NCBI GenBank assembly: GCA_037833965.1
Contig: AP031351.1
Span: 5,654,501-5,718,500, forward strand
Length of the DNA stretch: 64,000 nucleotides
Source: Marchantia polymorpha subsp. ruderalis
Lineage: Eukaryota > Streptophyta > Marchantiopsida > Marchantiales > Marchantiaceae
Direction of reading: 5' to 3'
The notes under the pieces are model-generated. The model was not told where the DNA came from. It saw nothing but the letters and a program-made list of their open reading frames with translations, and ran no database searches. Positions 50,401 through 63,430 of the stretch are shown piece after piece (position 1 is the first letter of the stretch; every line of letters begins with the position of its first letter). The position numbers and the translations under genes are program-made.

Positions 50401-50600
50401 TCCAGTTCTACGTCGAGGAAAGTGGGCGTTGGTCAAGCAAACTTGTGATTATACTTGATCTTGTGATGATATACATCGTCTTCTACTGTCGCCGAACGTT
50501 TAGAATGTGGCACTAGTAACATTTTCTTACTTTTCTATTCAAATCTTACGTGCAGAAACAAGTATGGGTTGCTGTCCAAAAGTCAGGATCTGGAACGTGA
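44496..50600 (+). CDS. UPF3: Regulator of nonsense-mediated decay UPF3, 10 coding exons
   Basis: Exons 44496-44698, 46009-46115, 46434-46529, 46657-46764, 46936-47021, 47841-48123, 48253-48440, 48723-49836, 50197-50333 and 50556-50600 give 2367 nt, 788 aa; phases agree at every junction. UPF3 links exon-junction complexes to UPF2 and UPF1 in mRNA surveillance. Residues 27-195 are the RNP-like UPF3 domain: TKVVLRHLPPSISQQVLLEQ, RYTWFNFHPGKSS, QAYINFKKSEDVFDFYEDFD, GHIFVNERG, KASVEYAPYQRIPK, DPDYLEFLEMLGKP, LPSAEVQLERREAEK and TPLMEFVRQRRAAK. Exons 6-7 are Lys/Arg-rich. Exon 8 (371 codons) is Ser/Gly/Pro-rich and disordered. The last exon encodes KQVWVAVQKSGSGT, the C-terminal exon-junction-complex-binding motif of plant UPF3. 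The ATG at 44496 is used; a second Met is residue 5. Intron 1 is the longest at 1.3 kb. Confidence 0.95.
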
Positions 50601-52900
50601 AATTAAGGAGGTCTGGTAATCCCTTCAACATGCCTAGAATTTTCGTTTTTTCTAGAATTTACACTTGTCTCTCCTTTTAGGCAAGAGATCATTGTTCGGG
50701 GTTATTTGATGTGTTTAGATATGCGGAGGATGCAATAAATAGCCTTTGGATATTGTAAGTCAGCCATGGTTGAATCTATGGAGTGGAGAGATGGTAAAAT
50801 CTTTCAATTTCTATGTTTTGTACTGCCAATTGTCAACCAGTCAGACTTCTGTTTATATACTTGTTGTCTCCGTTTTACATGTATTCAGCCGTCTGAACTG
50901 CTTAACTCTGAAGACGTCATAGATTTCAGAGTCCCACTATCCTTGCGGGGAAAGCCCAAAGGGTATTGTAGCATGTGGGGAAAAGTACGCTCTGTGTCGA
51001 TGCCCAGAGAGCGCAGAGCCTCTGTAGTGTTGAACAGCCTTTTGAGTAGAGCCACACAAGACAGGGCATAGACCAGAGTACAAGCTATTGACTCGTCGAT
51101 GAATGCGAACAGACAGGATAGATCCTGAGGCCACCGCAATAACCCTCGTGATAGTCCAGTTGCTTGTAGCACTCGCTACGACTAAATCTGCACTCCTCGG
51201 TAGGTTTATGCGACGCACAGAAGAGTCAACTGCCCTCCCCGTTTTAGCTGAAAGAGCAGTAGATCTAGTCAGACTGCAAGGCGCCACTCCGGTAGCTGGA
51301 GACAGTTTGTTTGGAATGTGTGACCATGACCATTTTTAAGGGAAACGCTAGTATCGTTACAGTTGTTAAAAGTTTTCACATGCTTCCATCTTTTTTGTTG
51401 TTGCAAAATGACATCTACTAAGTCAGCAAAGTCTTAGTTGAACCTTGCCACTTCATCCCCTTTCACAGGCCTATGATATTTTTATTTATGTGCCTGGAAG
51501 TAAGCTCTGCATCTTTTCATTGTAGGGATGTTTGCTTGTTCTGGTGGTTCACAATCCAGCAGTCTTAACAGTCGAGCGGCTTTCAAACACGTTCTTGCAG
51601 GGACTTTGCAACTGAAGTGTTTGATGCACCTCTGGCATGGTGGGAGAAGAGGTCTCCCGTTCTGAGCTTGTCTTGTCGATGCAAATCAACCTCTGTATTG
51701 GATCTGCAAAGCTTCAATAGCGTAACGGGCAATGGACCTGGCAAGCGGTGGTTCACACAGGAGAACTCGGGAGGAACCCAACGACCAAAGAGGCAGAGAA
51801 TGATCGAGTACCATGAAGTAAGTTGGTGCGTAGTAAATCACACTGCGGATTCCACGGCAATGAACGTGTTGGCATCACTTATGAAGTTATAAGGATGTTC
51901 GGAGTATTTATGCGCGTCAATCAAGCCGTCAGGTTTGGTCAGGAGTTTGGTGATGCGCAGAATGTATGGTCTTGTTTCTCAGATGGTTGTTGCATTCAAA
52001 GATCCGAATCTTGACTGTACCTCAAGAGATAAGTCGCAAGCGTAGACACAGTTCCTGCTCACTGTTCTGGAAAAGAAAGGAAAGGATATTGGGTGTTCCG
52101 TGGGTGTGTCAGTGACAGAAATGTGCAGATGTGATGTCCAGCTTCAAGTACCTGGGCAAGTATTCTTTCTCTTGTTGTGCTACAAAATGAGATAGAGGTA
52201 TGAATCATTTACTTCTCGAATGGAAGGCAGTGTAAGCCTCACAGAGAGACGAGTTGTCACTCTGGATTTACACTCGCGACGTGAAATGATCGCCTCTCAA
52301 ATGCAGTACCCGCAGATTGAGTCTTTGCATCGGGAACATGCTTAGCTTGTAGAATTTTGGGACACCTATGTTTGTAGTCTGCATACACTCATTTTGTGTA
52401 GCCATTTGTTTCGCATGAGAGGTCTTTGGGTATTTGGGTATTAGAAGACATGTCCTGAAATGTTAATCGATGAAGGAAACATGGACTACCCAAACAGTTT
52501 CAAGAATTTGTGAACGTTTTTTCTCTCTGTGTTGGGGTGGACGGATGAAATTGCCTTCGCACTTCAGCTCAGTGTCACTTGTCACCGTGCAAGATGTTAT
52601 ATTTGCCTTGCCTTGACTTGTAACACAAGGGCCAAATCAATTGTTCTTGGAGTCCAAGGCATACTCTGACCTAGGTGGGAACACAATTCTCCCATGGCCT
52701 TGTTTATTTAAGGTGTTAGTGACTCGATTACCCTTTGTATGGGTGCTACATAGTAATAAAGATGCACTAACTCCTATATAGTTGGAGAACGTAAGGTTAG
52801 GTGTCTCGCTATCACTGCAAGTGAATGTGTACTGTATGTTGTGAGTTAGCATCACGGTCCTTTGTGACTATCAATACAATAGTTTACATGTGGAGCCTGC
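50601..52900. other. 3' side of UPF3, possible spliced 3' UTR
   Basis: No second gene recognised. A GC-richer patch at about 50885-51330 has open frames on both strands with no known family. An exon-like segment at 51601-51817 is listed separately. Confidence 0.4.
51601..51817 (+). other. Exon-like segment downstream of UPF3
   Basis: Preceded by a pyrimidine-type acceptor (GTTCTTGCAG ending at 51600) and followed by a consensus donor (GTAAGT from 51818). It is open in one frame, reading DFATEVFDAPLAWWEKR at its start, but no domain is recognised. It could be a 3'-UTR exon of UPF3, an exon of an unrecognised gene, or chance. Confidence 0.25.
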
Positions 52901-54900
52901 TTTCAAGAACTATGTTCTAACATGATTTGTGAAATAGCGAAATTTCGGCTTTTGTTATCAGCTACCAAATTTTGAAGGCAGACCTGTGCATGTGATACTT
53001 CGGACATGCGGTACCGAATCTGCTTGTGAATATCCGAGAATAATTTATTGGCCAAAAATCCATGGCGTTGACATTTCATGTATGTATGCAGTATAGAACA
53101 AAGAATTCTTAGGCATGTAATGAGCTAATATCATAAGGTGTTTGTGGAATACATCAGGAAGTAACGTTGATGTTTCAAGAAAAGAGTAAACTGTCTTCCT
53201 CTCATAACACTCTGTAGTATATTGGCGATTTTGTCTCTAATTGGGGTACCTGGAAGGAAAACATATGCGAAGATGGGATGAACATTCTTCACCCTGAAAG
53301 GTTGAGAGAGAAAAGTCTGCCTCAGCAATCTCAAAATTTTTGTCAAACATTTCTCGAAATCCAGAGAGTAGCATCGTACCCGGTCTATTAATGGGATAAT
53401 CGAGCTTCAACTACCAGAAAATGCTGCCGAACCAGAAAAATTATAGAGGATGCATGGGAAAGGAAAGAAGAACTTCTGCACTTCACAGTGGAATTGCCGG
53501 AAGCTGTCGACGAACAGTCACACAGATCTGATACGATAGCTCCTTTATAAAGAGGCTTGTCAATGTATTTGTATTTCGACGCGAAGTGTCCACAAAAAAT
53601 CCTTAGCCTTGACGGACCAAGGGCTAGACTAGATAAATCCTATTTCCTTCGTGCATTAGACAAGCTTACCATTTAGTTGCTCTTGGGGCTGCTCCTATCC
53701 TACCCATTTGATTCATCTTCGTCGTGTAAGAGTATGTAATATTTGGGAGAAGAGAGTGTAGGAACTTGTCTCGTTATGAGCTTGATCGGAAAATGGGTTC
53801 TCAAGCCCAACCTTCTTCGTCTCTGATGTATATGAATACTGATTTGGAAATAACGTTACTCTATGGAAGTTTGTGTTTATCACTTAATGACATATGAACC
53901 ATGGTATTAGTTTCGAGAAGACATAATTTGTTTGAAATAAAATTTCAAGTCTACATGTTCTCTGGGTGACTACAAAGGAAGTGCCATAAGGCTAACCTAC
54001 TGCGAAGAAGTAGTCTTCTCTGGAAAATGTCATTCCTATTGTTCTGATTCCCTGTTTTCAAAGATAACTGGGACAATGATTGAGCATTACCCTCGGCCAT
54101 TACTTCTTCTAGCTGCTCGTGATTATCATAAGTCAAACCCTGGGATAATACTCTCGATTTACTTTCTTGGTCGAATCTACTATGACACAATTTGTTTCCT
54201 AGTAATCAGAGAGAAATTTAATTTAGATGATGCTTGGGGGTATATAGGGGTTGACCTGGATAAGTCAGATATGTTAGGTATTAGAGGACGTATTGACCTG
54301 TTTCCTGATAAGGTCTTCCCATCTGTCTTATTATCTCGAGGTGTCATCTTTGTAGGAAACCGAGCGAGCCAAATCCCGGAGTCTAAACATGAGCTGAACA
54401 GAATGGAGAGACGCGATGAAACACATCCAAGAAGTTAAGAAGGAGTTGTGCACCCGACGAGTGACACGTGCTGTTCGTCGATTATATAAAGATTTAGTCG
54501 TGACCAGAAACTTTCTCATGTCCTGCAGCTCTCACCAGCGGAAAAGATACTAATTACAACCGACGCAGGAACAGTCGGAAAATGAGCAAATTAGCCGACT
54601 GCCTGCACCAGCTGCTGGGCAAGGCGCCCACAATTATAGAAAGGAGTCAGTAAATAACAGCATAGCTAAACATTTCAGGACGGACAGCGCATCGAGCAGC
54701 GACAGGAACTTTCGCCAGGCCTCACAAATCCTTACACAAAGACTGACACGAACACATAAGGTCACCGGGGGAGGTCAGGAATATAAGCACGTGGATAAGA
54801 ATGTTCGAGACGGTTAAAATGGTTGTTTACACGATCTACCAAAAATGATCTACATACTGTCATGTACCCACGTACCTTATACAGTAATACCTTCCCCGCC
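52901..54900. other. Spacer, no gene seen
   Basis: Ordinary intergenic composition. A 120-codon plus-strand frame at 54076-54438 has no recognised family and no splice partners. Confidence 0.45.
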
Positions 54901-54907
54901 CTTCGGA

Positions 54908-55347
54908 ATCTGTCATTGGAACGAAAATAGTCGCCTTGCGAAATACGAAATACTTTCCCGGCCTTTGGAATCTGTCGTTGGAACGAGAATAGACACCTTG
55001 TGATGTCCGAAATACAGATGGACCTTCGAGAGAGCCCCCGTTGTTGTTGTTGTTGCCGATCCGTATGGCGGAATGAATAAACATTGCTCGGGGATCTGCC
55101 GTTGGTACGAGAATAGCCGCCTTGTGATGTACGAAACACAGATGGAGCTTCGGGAGAGCAACGGTTGTTGTTGATGCCGATCCCTCTGGTGGAATGAATA
55201 AACATTGCTCGGAGGATCTGCCGTTTGTACGAGAATAGTTGGTACGAGAATAGCCGGCATGTGATGTACGAAATACTGATGGACCTTCGGCAGAGCCACT
55301 GTCGTTGTTGCCGACTTTGCGGCAGAATGAATAAACATTGGTCGGGG
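54908..55347. repeat. Tandem minisatellite, about 123-bp unit
   Basis: Three full units start at 54970, 55094 and 55216, each opening with ATCTG(C/T)CGTT and closing with GAATAAACATTG(C/G)TCGG. A shortened 62-base unit precedes them at 54908. Each full unit contains a variable GTTGTT run. Unit 3 carries an extra 15-base copy of TTGGTACGAGAATAG. Unit length is not a multiple of three, so the open minus-strand frames across it are by-products. Confidence 0.92.
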
Positions 55348-55649
55348 CAAAAGGTGAAGAACGTGCGAATGACTGAGCAACTACAACCGAGTAGGATTCG
55401 ATCTATCTGTTTCCTTCATTGTAGAGTTCGTCTGGTACTTCGTCTGTTTATAATGTTGCAATGACACCAAAGAGAAATGTGTCTTGCAATGTCGGTAGTA
55501 TCTGCCAACTCGGCGGGGTACCATGGATACCACCGAGATCATGATCCATGAGACCACCGAGAGCCACATGGAAAGCGGTTCTCCATGTCTCAAGTGGAAA
55601 ATCATCCCACAAGATTTCATTGAAGCTTGATTGAAATTTTATTTGCACA

Positions 55650-58600
55650 TAAGCACCATTATTCCAATGAAATCCGGAAAGAAGTCATTAAGATTACATG
55701 TCATATATCTAGTGTGAAGACAACCACTTCTATAAGTATCATCTTCACATCAGATATGTAATATTTGAACTGACAGATAATCACGCGTTACTTAACAAGA
55801 TGCTTACAACTATTATCAATATCATTCTAAATCATTTGTTTTGATGACTCGTTTTCGGTTCATGTGACAACACCTAGTGTATGTTTTCAAAAGTTAAAAC
55901 CTATGCACATCGTACTAAAAGTATAAGATGAGAGTGAGTGGTGCGAAGGGATGGAGTAAGGGGGGAGAGAGAGAGAAAGTAAGTAAGTAAAGGGATAAAT
56001 AGTCTCAAGATCTATTGATAGGAAATGAAAAAATAATGTACACATATAAACAATTATCTCTCCGCAAAGAACAAAAATAGTACAAAGATATGTGATAGAT
56101 TTCGTGTAAAATGTATTGCAGCTACATGTTTGAGCGCATCTGCAGACTAGGGGTGAAATTCTTTGAGCGAGAGGGAGTGAGAATATTTTTTTCTTTTGTT
56201 TTATGGTGCACATGAATGCAAGGTTGAGTTGAATGACAGCTCAAATATAGAAAAACCACTAGGTTTAGAACTAGGATGATGTAGAATTGGAGGTGGATGT
56301 AGCAAAGAAGAATGGCTCAAGCTAATTTGAATGGAGGGTTGAATGATCCGCAGTTTGAAATCAAAGACGAAATCTGGAGGCCTTTGAAAAATTCCAAAAG
56401 TTTCGACTTCTTACAAGGTTGCTCTAGGAACGCCTCAATATTTGGCTGTAGACTTTATTTTTAATATTTTTCTGCAGATAATCTGCTACTTCATTGTAAT
56501 TACGTTTCTGAACTATTATTTTCTAAAACAAAAACTATCTTTCTCGCGTAAACATGAGAAGATATTTTTCTTGTAGCAACACTTAAGAAAATTGTTAGCT
56601 TACAGCGAAACTGTTCGACTATTGCAAAACCTATGTAAATTTTCTGGCGATTCATAAGCTCTGTGTATAAACCTGAAGGTTAAAAAAGCATTTAAAGGTT
56701 AAAAAAGTATTCCGATTGCAAAACAGAAATATCCCAGATTTTTTTCCCAAGATTTCTTTCTGACTTGTAATTCCTCTTTGACTTTCCTATTTTACTAGAA
56801 TGAAAAAAAATTTCTTTACTCTCTTGGAAAATTTCCAACAATTTTATTTGTGTAATATGTTTAGAGAAATCCAAAAATTAAAACTATGTTATCTTTGTAC
56901 GATACTGTTGAATTTTATTCGATGCATTGAGTAAATTTTAGAAAATCAATATGTGTAGTATTTTCAAGTTTAAGTTTAAATTTATATTTACGTTTTCTTA
57001 TTAATCAATATCAATTTTTTTGTAATTGCAATACAAAAATAATTCTTCAAATTTTATATTAATGAATGTAAATTTTGAGTTTTAAGATTAAGAACTATCT
57101 TCATGGTTTATATTTTCACACATCGATCATGAAAAGCTTGGACACAAGTGAAATGACTTTATGAAGTTAAAAAGTATATTTAAAATTAATAGATAAAAAT
57201 ATATTGGACAAATACTGAAAATCAAGTTCATTGTAATAAAAATATTGCCAACTCATGTTTTTTTATCTATGAACACGCTAAAATTTATCAATGTTTTAAA
57301 AAATCATATTATATCAGTATATCATCTTGATTCTATTTCATTTAAATTAATATTAGGTTAATAACATTATCTTTTTAAGATTAATCAGTATCAAGGTTAA
57401 TGAGTAACCTCATGTTTAGCAATTTATAGTAGAGATTGGTAGCCGGTGTTGGATACATATACCCAAGGTTTGTGTATTATCACACAGTACGCACATATTT
57501 TCCCCTGTTGAAGTAACCCTTGAGAGTGAACCACATTATACGCTGGTCTCTCTCTCACATTGGTTGTTAATTTGAATGTCTTGTCACTTCCCATTCACAA
57601 TTTCTACTTTTACAATCATCACATGATATTTCAAGATTATAACCATTGAAACAGTTGCAAATAAATTCATCATCACATAAAATATAAAATTATACTTCCA
57701 TATGAAAAATTAGATTGTGACTTATGACACTTTTTTATAAAACAGTTAAACTTTTACTTAAACTTTATAATATATGAACTTATAATATTTAGATATTATG
57801 TTGTAGAAAAAAACCAAAATAACTATAGATTTGTATTCAATGAGAGAAAAAAGTCATTTCTCATTTAAAATTTATAACTAAAATTGAATAAGATAAACAA
57901 AATTTATATTTAGATATATAATTTAAATGTTCATGCTATATATCATTATTAGAAAAATAGCATGAAATATGGTAGGATAATTATTTTTGACATAACTTAT
58001 TTGATAATGATAATTAAATATGTATTGCTAATAAATTTTTTCACAATTGCGTGTACATCAAGTTTGTCAAAACATGGTCTTGATGAATTTTTTAAAGTAT
58101 TTTCTTGGACTTCATAGAACAGTAATTGTGATAATGATTCAAAAGTAGTAATATAACAGTAGAATAAATTTTGTATCAACTAAAATGATTATTGAATTCA
58201 AACTTTAGCCAATGTGAATCATGATTATAGCACAACATTATCCCTAAATGATGTAAATGAAAAATCATTTTCGATGGATGTTTTTCTTTCTCACAATCAA
58301 ATTCATGCATAAATCATCACCATTTTGAAATTGTTTTTTTTTAAAACCATGCGTATTGCAAGTCATATAAAACTTGAAAATTTAAAAATTAACTATATAT
58401 ATCTGTATTGTGGTTTTAATCTATCTTATTTTTTGTATGATAATTAAGTGTTTAAATGATAAAAAATAATCTTTTTCTTATCATCATGCTTTTTATTCAA
58501 GACATTAATTTTATTTATTGAGTTTTGGATGTTTTTCTTTTATAATATTGTTTGAATTTTTTCTTGAAAATAATGATAATAATATAAGCTCATAATTTTT

Positions 58601-59560
58601 TCTTTTTTCTCTACATATAATTTCAAGGAGAATAGAAGATTTAGAATTTTCATAATTAGATAAATATAAATAAAATAACATGGAACATATATAAATATTT
58701 GATTGCTCTTACAACATATGCAATTATATTTTTATGAAAATTACAATGCAGCCATGTGTTAATTTTTGCAATAAAAAAGCCTGAACGTTGTTTAAAATTT
58801 ATATTAGGTATGATTAATATGATATTTTATAGTATGATTACTATTATTTAATATATATATATAATAATTATTATTTTACAAAGAGATTAAGGCATGGATT
58901 ATTTTGCAAATAAAAAATTAATCAATATCATATGTTTGAGTATCATATGTATAAAATCTTCCATGCGTGTTTGCAAGATTGTTGCAAATATCATAACTGA
59001 AACATAAGAAGTTAATGTTATGACTTTTAAATAAATAATATATGTCATTCCTACACTTAATACATTATTATATATTATGCAAGTGTTCCATAAAATACGC
59101 ACTACTTGTACGAAAATCATACTTGGAATTATTGCAAGATATTATCTATCATTTTACACTTGAAATAAGTACTTGTTTTAGAAAAACCCAAATTAATGTA
59201 ACATGCGACGTATGCTAAAAATCAAAATCAAAGTGTATTGCATGATTCACATTTATGAGTTTTTATATGATTTTTCTTGTCAATTTTTCTTATAATATAT
59301 TTTGATTTTATAATTTATATACTTTATGTAATTAAAAATACGAAAACTTCTATTTTAACATGACCGTCTATATAATTCAAGTCTAACTCAATTCGTCTTG
59401 TTATTCATTTTGGGAAGAAGAAATTTGAGATCCTCTCGAGTAATAATTACAATAGTGAATAATCACAATTATTACCCCAAAAAAAACTTCTACTGGGACT
59501 AGCAGAATCTTGTTGTTTCAATAATGCGAATATATAGTCAGTAACTTAGTCAATTTAAAG
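55650..59560. other. AT-rich desert
   Basis: A/T-rich with no gene recognised. A short GTAA microsatellite lies near 55978-55992. The rest holds only short chance frames. Confidence 0.65.
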
Positions 59561-62500
59561 AAAAATTTATCAGAAGAATGACTACGTTATGTCAGTCTTT
59601 TCCCATCCTAAAAGTGCATTAACTACTGATCCATGGGAGTTGCGGAAAAAAGGAAGCAGGGCGTACAATCCAGTGGAGTCTGTCCATGGCAGATGGACAT
59701 GGACACATCTGGAACATGGTCCCAAAAACGAGTGCAAACGCAATACCAGAATAAAGTGCGGCATATTTCCTCGTGTCCAATGCGAGAGTAGGAACCCGGG
59801 ACCATCATCAAAGGTCCACCCATCATCAATCCATCGTCACATGATCCCGACTGCTCCTTCAGTTGGTAACGGGATGACAAGGCTTGTGCACTGTACCGCG
59901 CGGGGGTTCAGGATATTTCATAACCCAACATTTCATGGAATGTTTCCCTAGATGTTAGAAAGACCTTTTGAAGAAATTATGAAATCCAGGGTTAGGTCGA
60001 AAGCCCTGGCTAGAAGAACCAAGGATGAGGGCAAGGAGTCCACATAGAGTTCCAAAATGTAGGCAAACGTGGGTCTACATGTCGTATACGGTAAAGTGCA
60101 TCAGAGCGTTTCATCATATTTTGTAAAAAATTGAGGAAGTACATATTTTATAAGTCAAAGTTACAATATCTTTCCACCAACATATTTTTCTACTGTTTGA
60201 AATCATTTGCTCTTTAAATCGAGACCTTGCATGTAACATGTGTGAAGGGAAGTCTTTCAAATCATGTATGTATGTATACATCATCGAATAACGAAAACGA
60301 CAAAGGATAAGTTCAGCGTAACGGATTTGGTTTTACGTAAACATCCACACATCATTCGTACTATTTATGAAGATGAAGTAACAAGAATCAAAATTTTCCA
60401 TGTACTGTAGTAAAAAACATCGTGGGGTCCACATAAGATGAAAAGTGCAATTCAGCGGATGGAGCGAGGAGGATCCCTCCGGTCTTCGATAGCTTGTACA
60501 TAATGAGGAAGTCCATAGTCCGTGAAGCCTCGGCTCCAATCCAAGGCTTCATGGACAATGTGTTTGAAAAAGCGAAGGATAGTTCCATTTAAATTTTTAC
60601 TTCTTTCGACAATCATGCATCCATTGTCAAGTCATTCCACGAGAGTACCGTCTCGATCCGTCTTCGTAAGATTGTTCATAAGTCGTTTCAACTTTACATC
60701 ATGTTTCACGATCGTCGACTATTTACGATCAAGAAGTGCGGCTGTTTTGAAAAGAAAAACGCGAGAAACCTCATCACACAGAGTTCCGGAAATATTAGTT
60801 CAAAATCCAAAGAGTTCCGCGAATAGTAGTTCAAATCTCAAGGAGTTCCGGAAATAGTGGTTCAAATCCTCAAAGCATGCTGCTGCTTTTGCGGTCTCCG
60901 TTTTTTAAGGAAGCGAGATGATCGGAGAATCTTTCTCTTGCCGCGGTTGTGGATCTGCATGCAGACATCCAGTTTGCCGTTGTTATAAACGTTGCCATGC
61001 GGCGGACAAAATTGCTGGACGTTTCGGAGGGTAGGTGGAGCTTCGACAAAGGACGACGCATAAGAACTCTCTTCGATCTGATGACCAGTCCCACATTTCA
61101 CAGCACAGTTCCGCGAATCCATGTCATGTGCAGGTCCGAAGAATTTCGCATGTGAGAGGGGAGCTCCAAAAGAAGTTAGAGGAAGAAAGAAAGAAGTAGT
61201 GACTGTGATCGACTGATTTAGGACCAATCATTTCTCCAGGTACTTTTCTTGATACTCTGTTCTAAGAAGCAAACTTTTCAATGAATGACTTGATAAGCAC
61301 CCATGATCTCAAATTGCGTCAGGATGTTTAAAGCTGGATTAGTTCTTTGCTTTGAAGAGTTGGTATCAGTAAAGAACATAGAGGACAAGCTTCATTGTAA
61401 TATTTACATGTCAAGATATGGATTACTCCCATCGTCTGTTTAAGAATATAAACATTGTTGGCGATGATGAATCACTTCGCATTACCACGAGGAGTATTAG
61501 CATTAGGAGGTGTGGACATTAGTACAACTTCTTAACTGCTTCCAGCTTAAGTTTCTGTGCCGAGCGTTTGTTTCTTGAAAATCATGAAAGTAATGGGGAT
61601 AATTGCAAATTTACAGGAAGGTTCATAATTCTCTTTGACATGATAAAAGTAGACCTCAATTAGTTTGTGAGATATCGGAAAATTACAAGTAAACAAGACG
61701 TTGAAAGTGTTGGGAGATTCAACACATAGTTTACAACACTTGTCAATATTCAGCAACTATGTAATCAAAGATATGAATGTTTGGCGATTGTCTCTAATCA
61801 AAATATTGCAGTCGTTTTGCATTTGCAAGTTGCAGGAAAGTTAATTTGAAAAATTACCTGCCATTCCGATTCAACTAGAACACTGGAACAATGATTGAGA
61901 CTTGATCTTTTGAAGTCTAAATTGTAGTCAATTGGATGGGATTGAGTCTGAGAAGCTTAAAAGGAGATAAGTCGAATATCTCTGATAGAATCTCCAATCT
62001 TCTTTTGTGCCTTGTTACTGTAATTCAACATTCCGCTATTGATTCCATGGAAACTGTTATGAATTCTTCGCTAAGTTGCTTTTATTTAGTTGCTTCTTCA
62101 CTGATTGGGCTTGAAACTGCGCCATCGAACTAAATCGTCTCAAAAATTAATTCTTCTTTTCACGTGATTCAGAATTGAGAATGGAAGAGGTGCATATATT
62201 ACTTGGTCCCAACAGTACCAACGGTACTTCAGGTAGAAGAGTGCACATAGTGAAAACCAAAGGTGAAGACTGGGCAGTTCTACGTTTGATATGGATTGGA
62301 CGGAACTCTGTCAGCATCTCGGAATTTATACACGGCCCTGTGGGGGATGTTGGGATCATTTTGTTGCATGGACTCTTTGCACATGCATAAACATGTGTGA
62401 AGCTTAAGCGAGCAACAAAAAGCATACACTGCAAAAGGAACCATATAGGAAAAGAGTTGAAAGCTATTTCAACTTTGACTTTTGTGTTTTAGTTCATTTC

Positions 62501-63100
62501 AATTTGGACTTCGAGTGACTATTCGACAATACCTTCTTGAGGTTCTATGTTGGAGGAAAGAGGACTAAGAGTGACCAAGTACTGAATCAAAAATAGCTGG
62601 AGGGGTAAAGAGGAGAGCGTGGAGTAACCTCGAAGCTGAACCAGGGAATTTTGATGTCTCTTCCATCAGGTAAGTGAGAAAAACAATGCCGTCCATCAAT
62701 GTCAGAAAATTGCTTCTTTACTCATGTTCTGATTGCAAGTATGGGAAAATTACAAACGCCCCCATTTGATCTCGTAGGTTTCCTTTGTCTATGGAGCATA
62801 CTGCAGCATCTGCAGCATACTATCGCCCATCACCTCATTGATTGGCTTCATTGTGTCAAAAGATGTTGTTTGCTCTCCTCAGCCGTCACGTATGGTGCCT
62901 GGTGTGGGGAAAGCTAATGGTGGATCCTGTTTATCAGTGCCCTACCTCATGCATATCTGTGCACAGAATCCACTGATTGACACGTGGTCACCATGTGTAC
63001 ATTTCCAGTATTTAAAACTGCAGCACGAGTCAAGGCAGACCGCCAGCGATCGTAGTACATCTTAGTAGGTATAGGTATAACATGGAATGTATGATGGCGG
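59561..63100. other. Mixed spacer, no gene recognised
   Basis: Composition rises again. Frames at 59589-59951 (plus), 60388-60588 (minus), 60862-61227 (minus) and 62147-62434 (minus) were read for family motifs and none was found. They may be fragments of old transposons or of a lost gene. Confidence 0.4.
60781..60875. repeat. 31-bp tandem minisatellite, three copies
   Basis: Copies start at 60781, 60812 and 60843, each opening GAGTTCCG(G/C) and containing AGT(A/G)GTTCAAA or a close variant. The third copy is slightly longer. Confidence 0.88.
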
Positions 63101-63344
63101 TCGATTAGCTCAATAAGTCTTTTTTTTTGTTAATCATCTTGATGTGTTAATCATCTACTGAAATACAGTTTAAGCGAAGTGATAAGATACTCTTCATGAC
63201 ATAGATAGTTAGAGTATATTAGATGCAGCAGTAAATACTTCCCACAGTGATGTTATTGGACCTTAGCTCCATGTTATATGTCACCTATCTCTCTTTTATT
63301 TCCATGAGGTCTTCTATCTTTTTGATATCTATGGTGAGTCTAAT

Positions 63345-63430
63345 TAAAATTTATGAGATGAGGAGTACTAAATTATTAGAAGAGTTGCTAACTCTTGTCA
63401 TAACTTTTACTCCTCGTCTCATAAATTTTA
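63345..63430. repeat. Fold-back with 23-base arms
   Basis: Arms 63345-63367 and 63408-63430 pair over 23 positions with a single T-G wobble. Inside the 40-base spacer a second 6-bp stem (AGAGTT/AACTCT, 63381-63395) can form. The arm reading TACTCCTCGTCTCATAAA resembles the terminal repeat of Stowaway MITEs, but here the two such ends face inward. Confidence 0.8.

Noticed and set aside
54076..54438. 120-codon plus-strand frame
   Set aside because: No family, no supporting splice sites and amino-acid composition typical of spacer.
54762..55380. Overlapping minus-strand frames of about 150 codons
   Set aside because: They are products of the roughly 123-bp minisatellite, whose unit length shifts frame in each copy.
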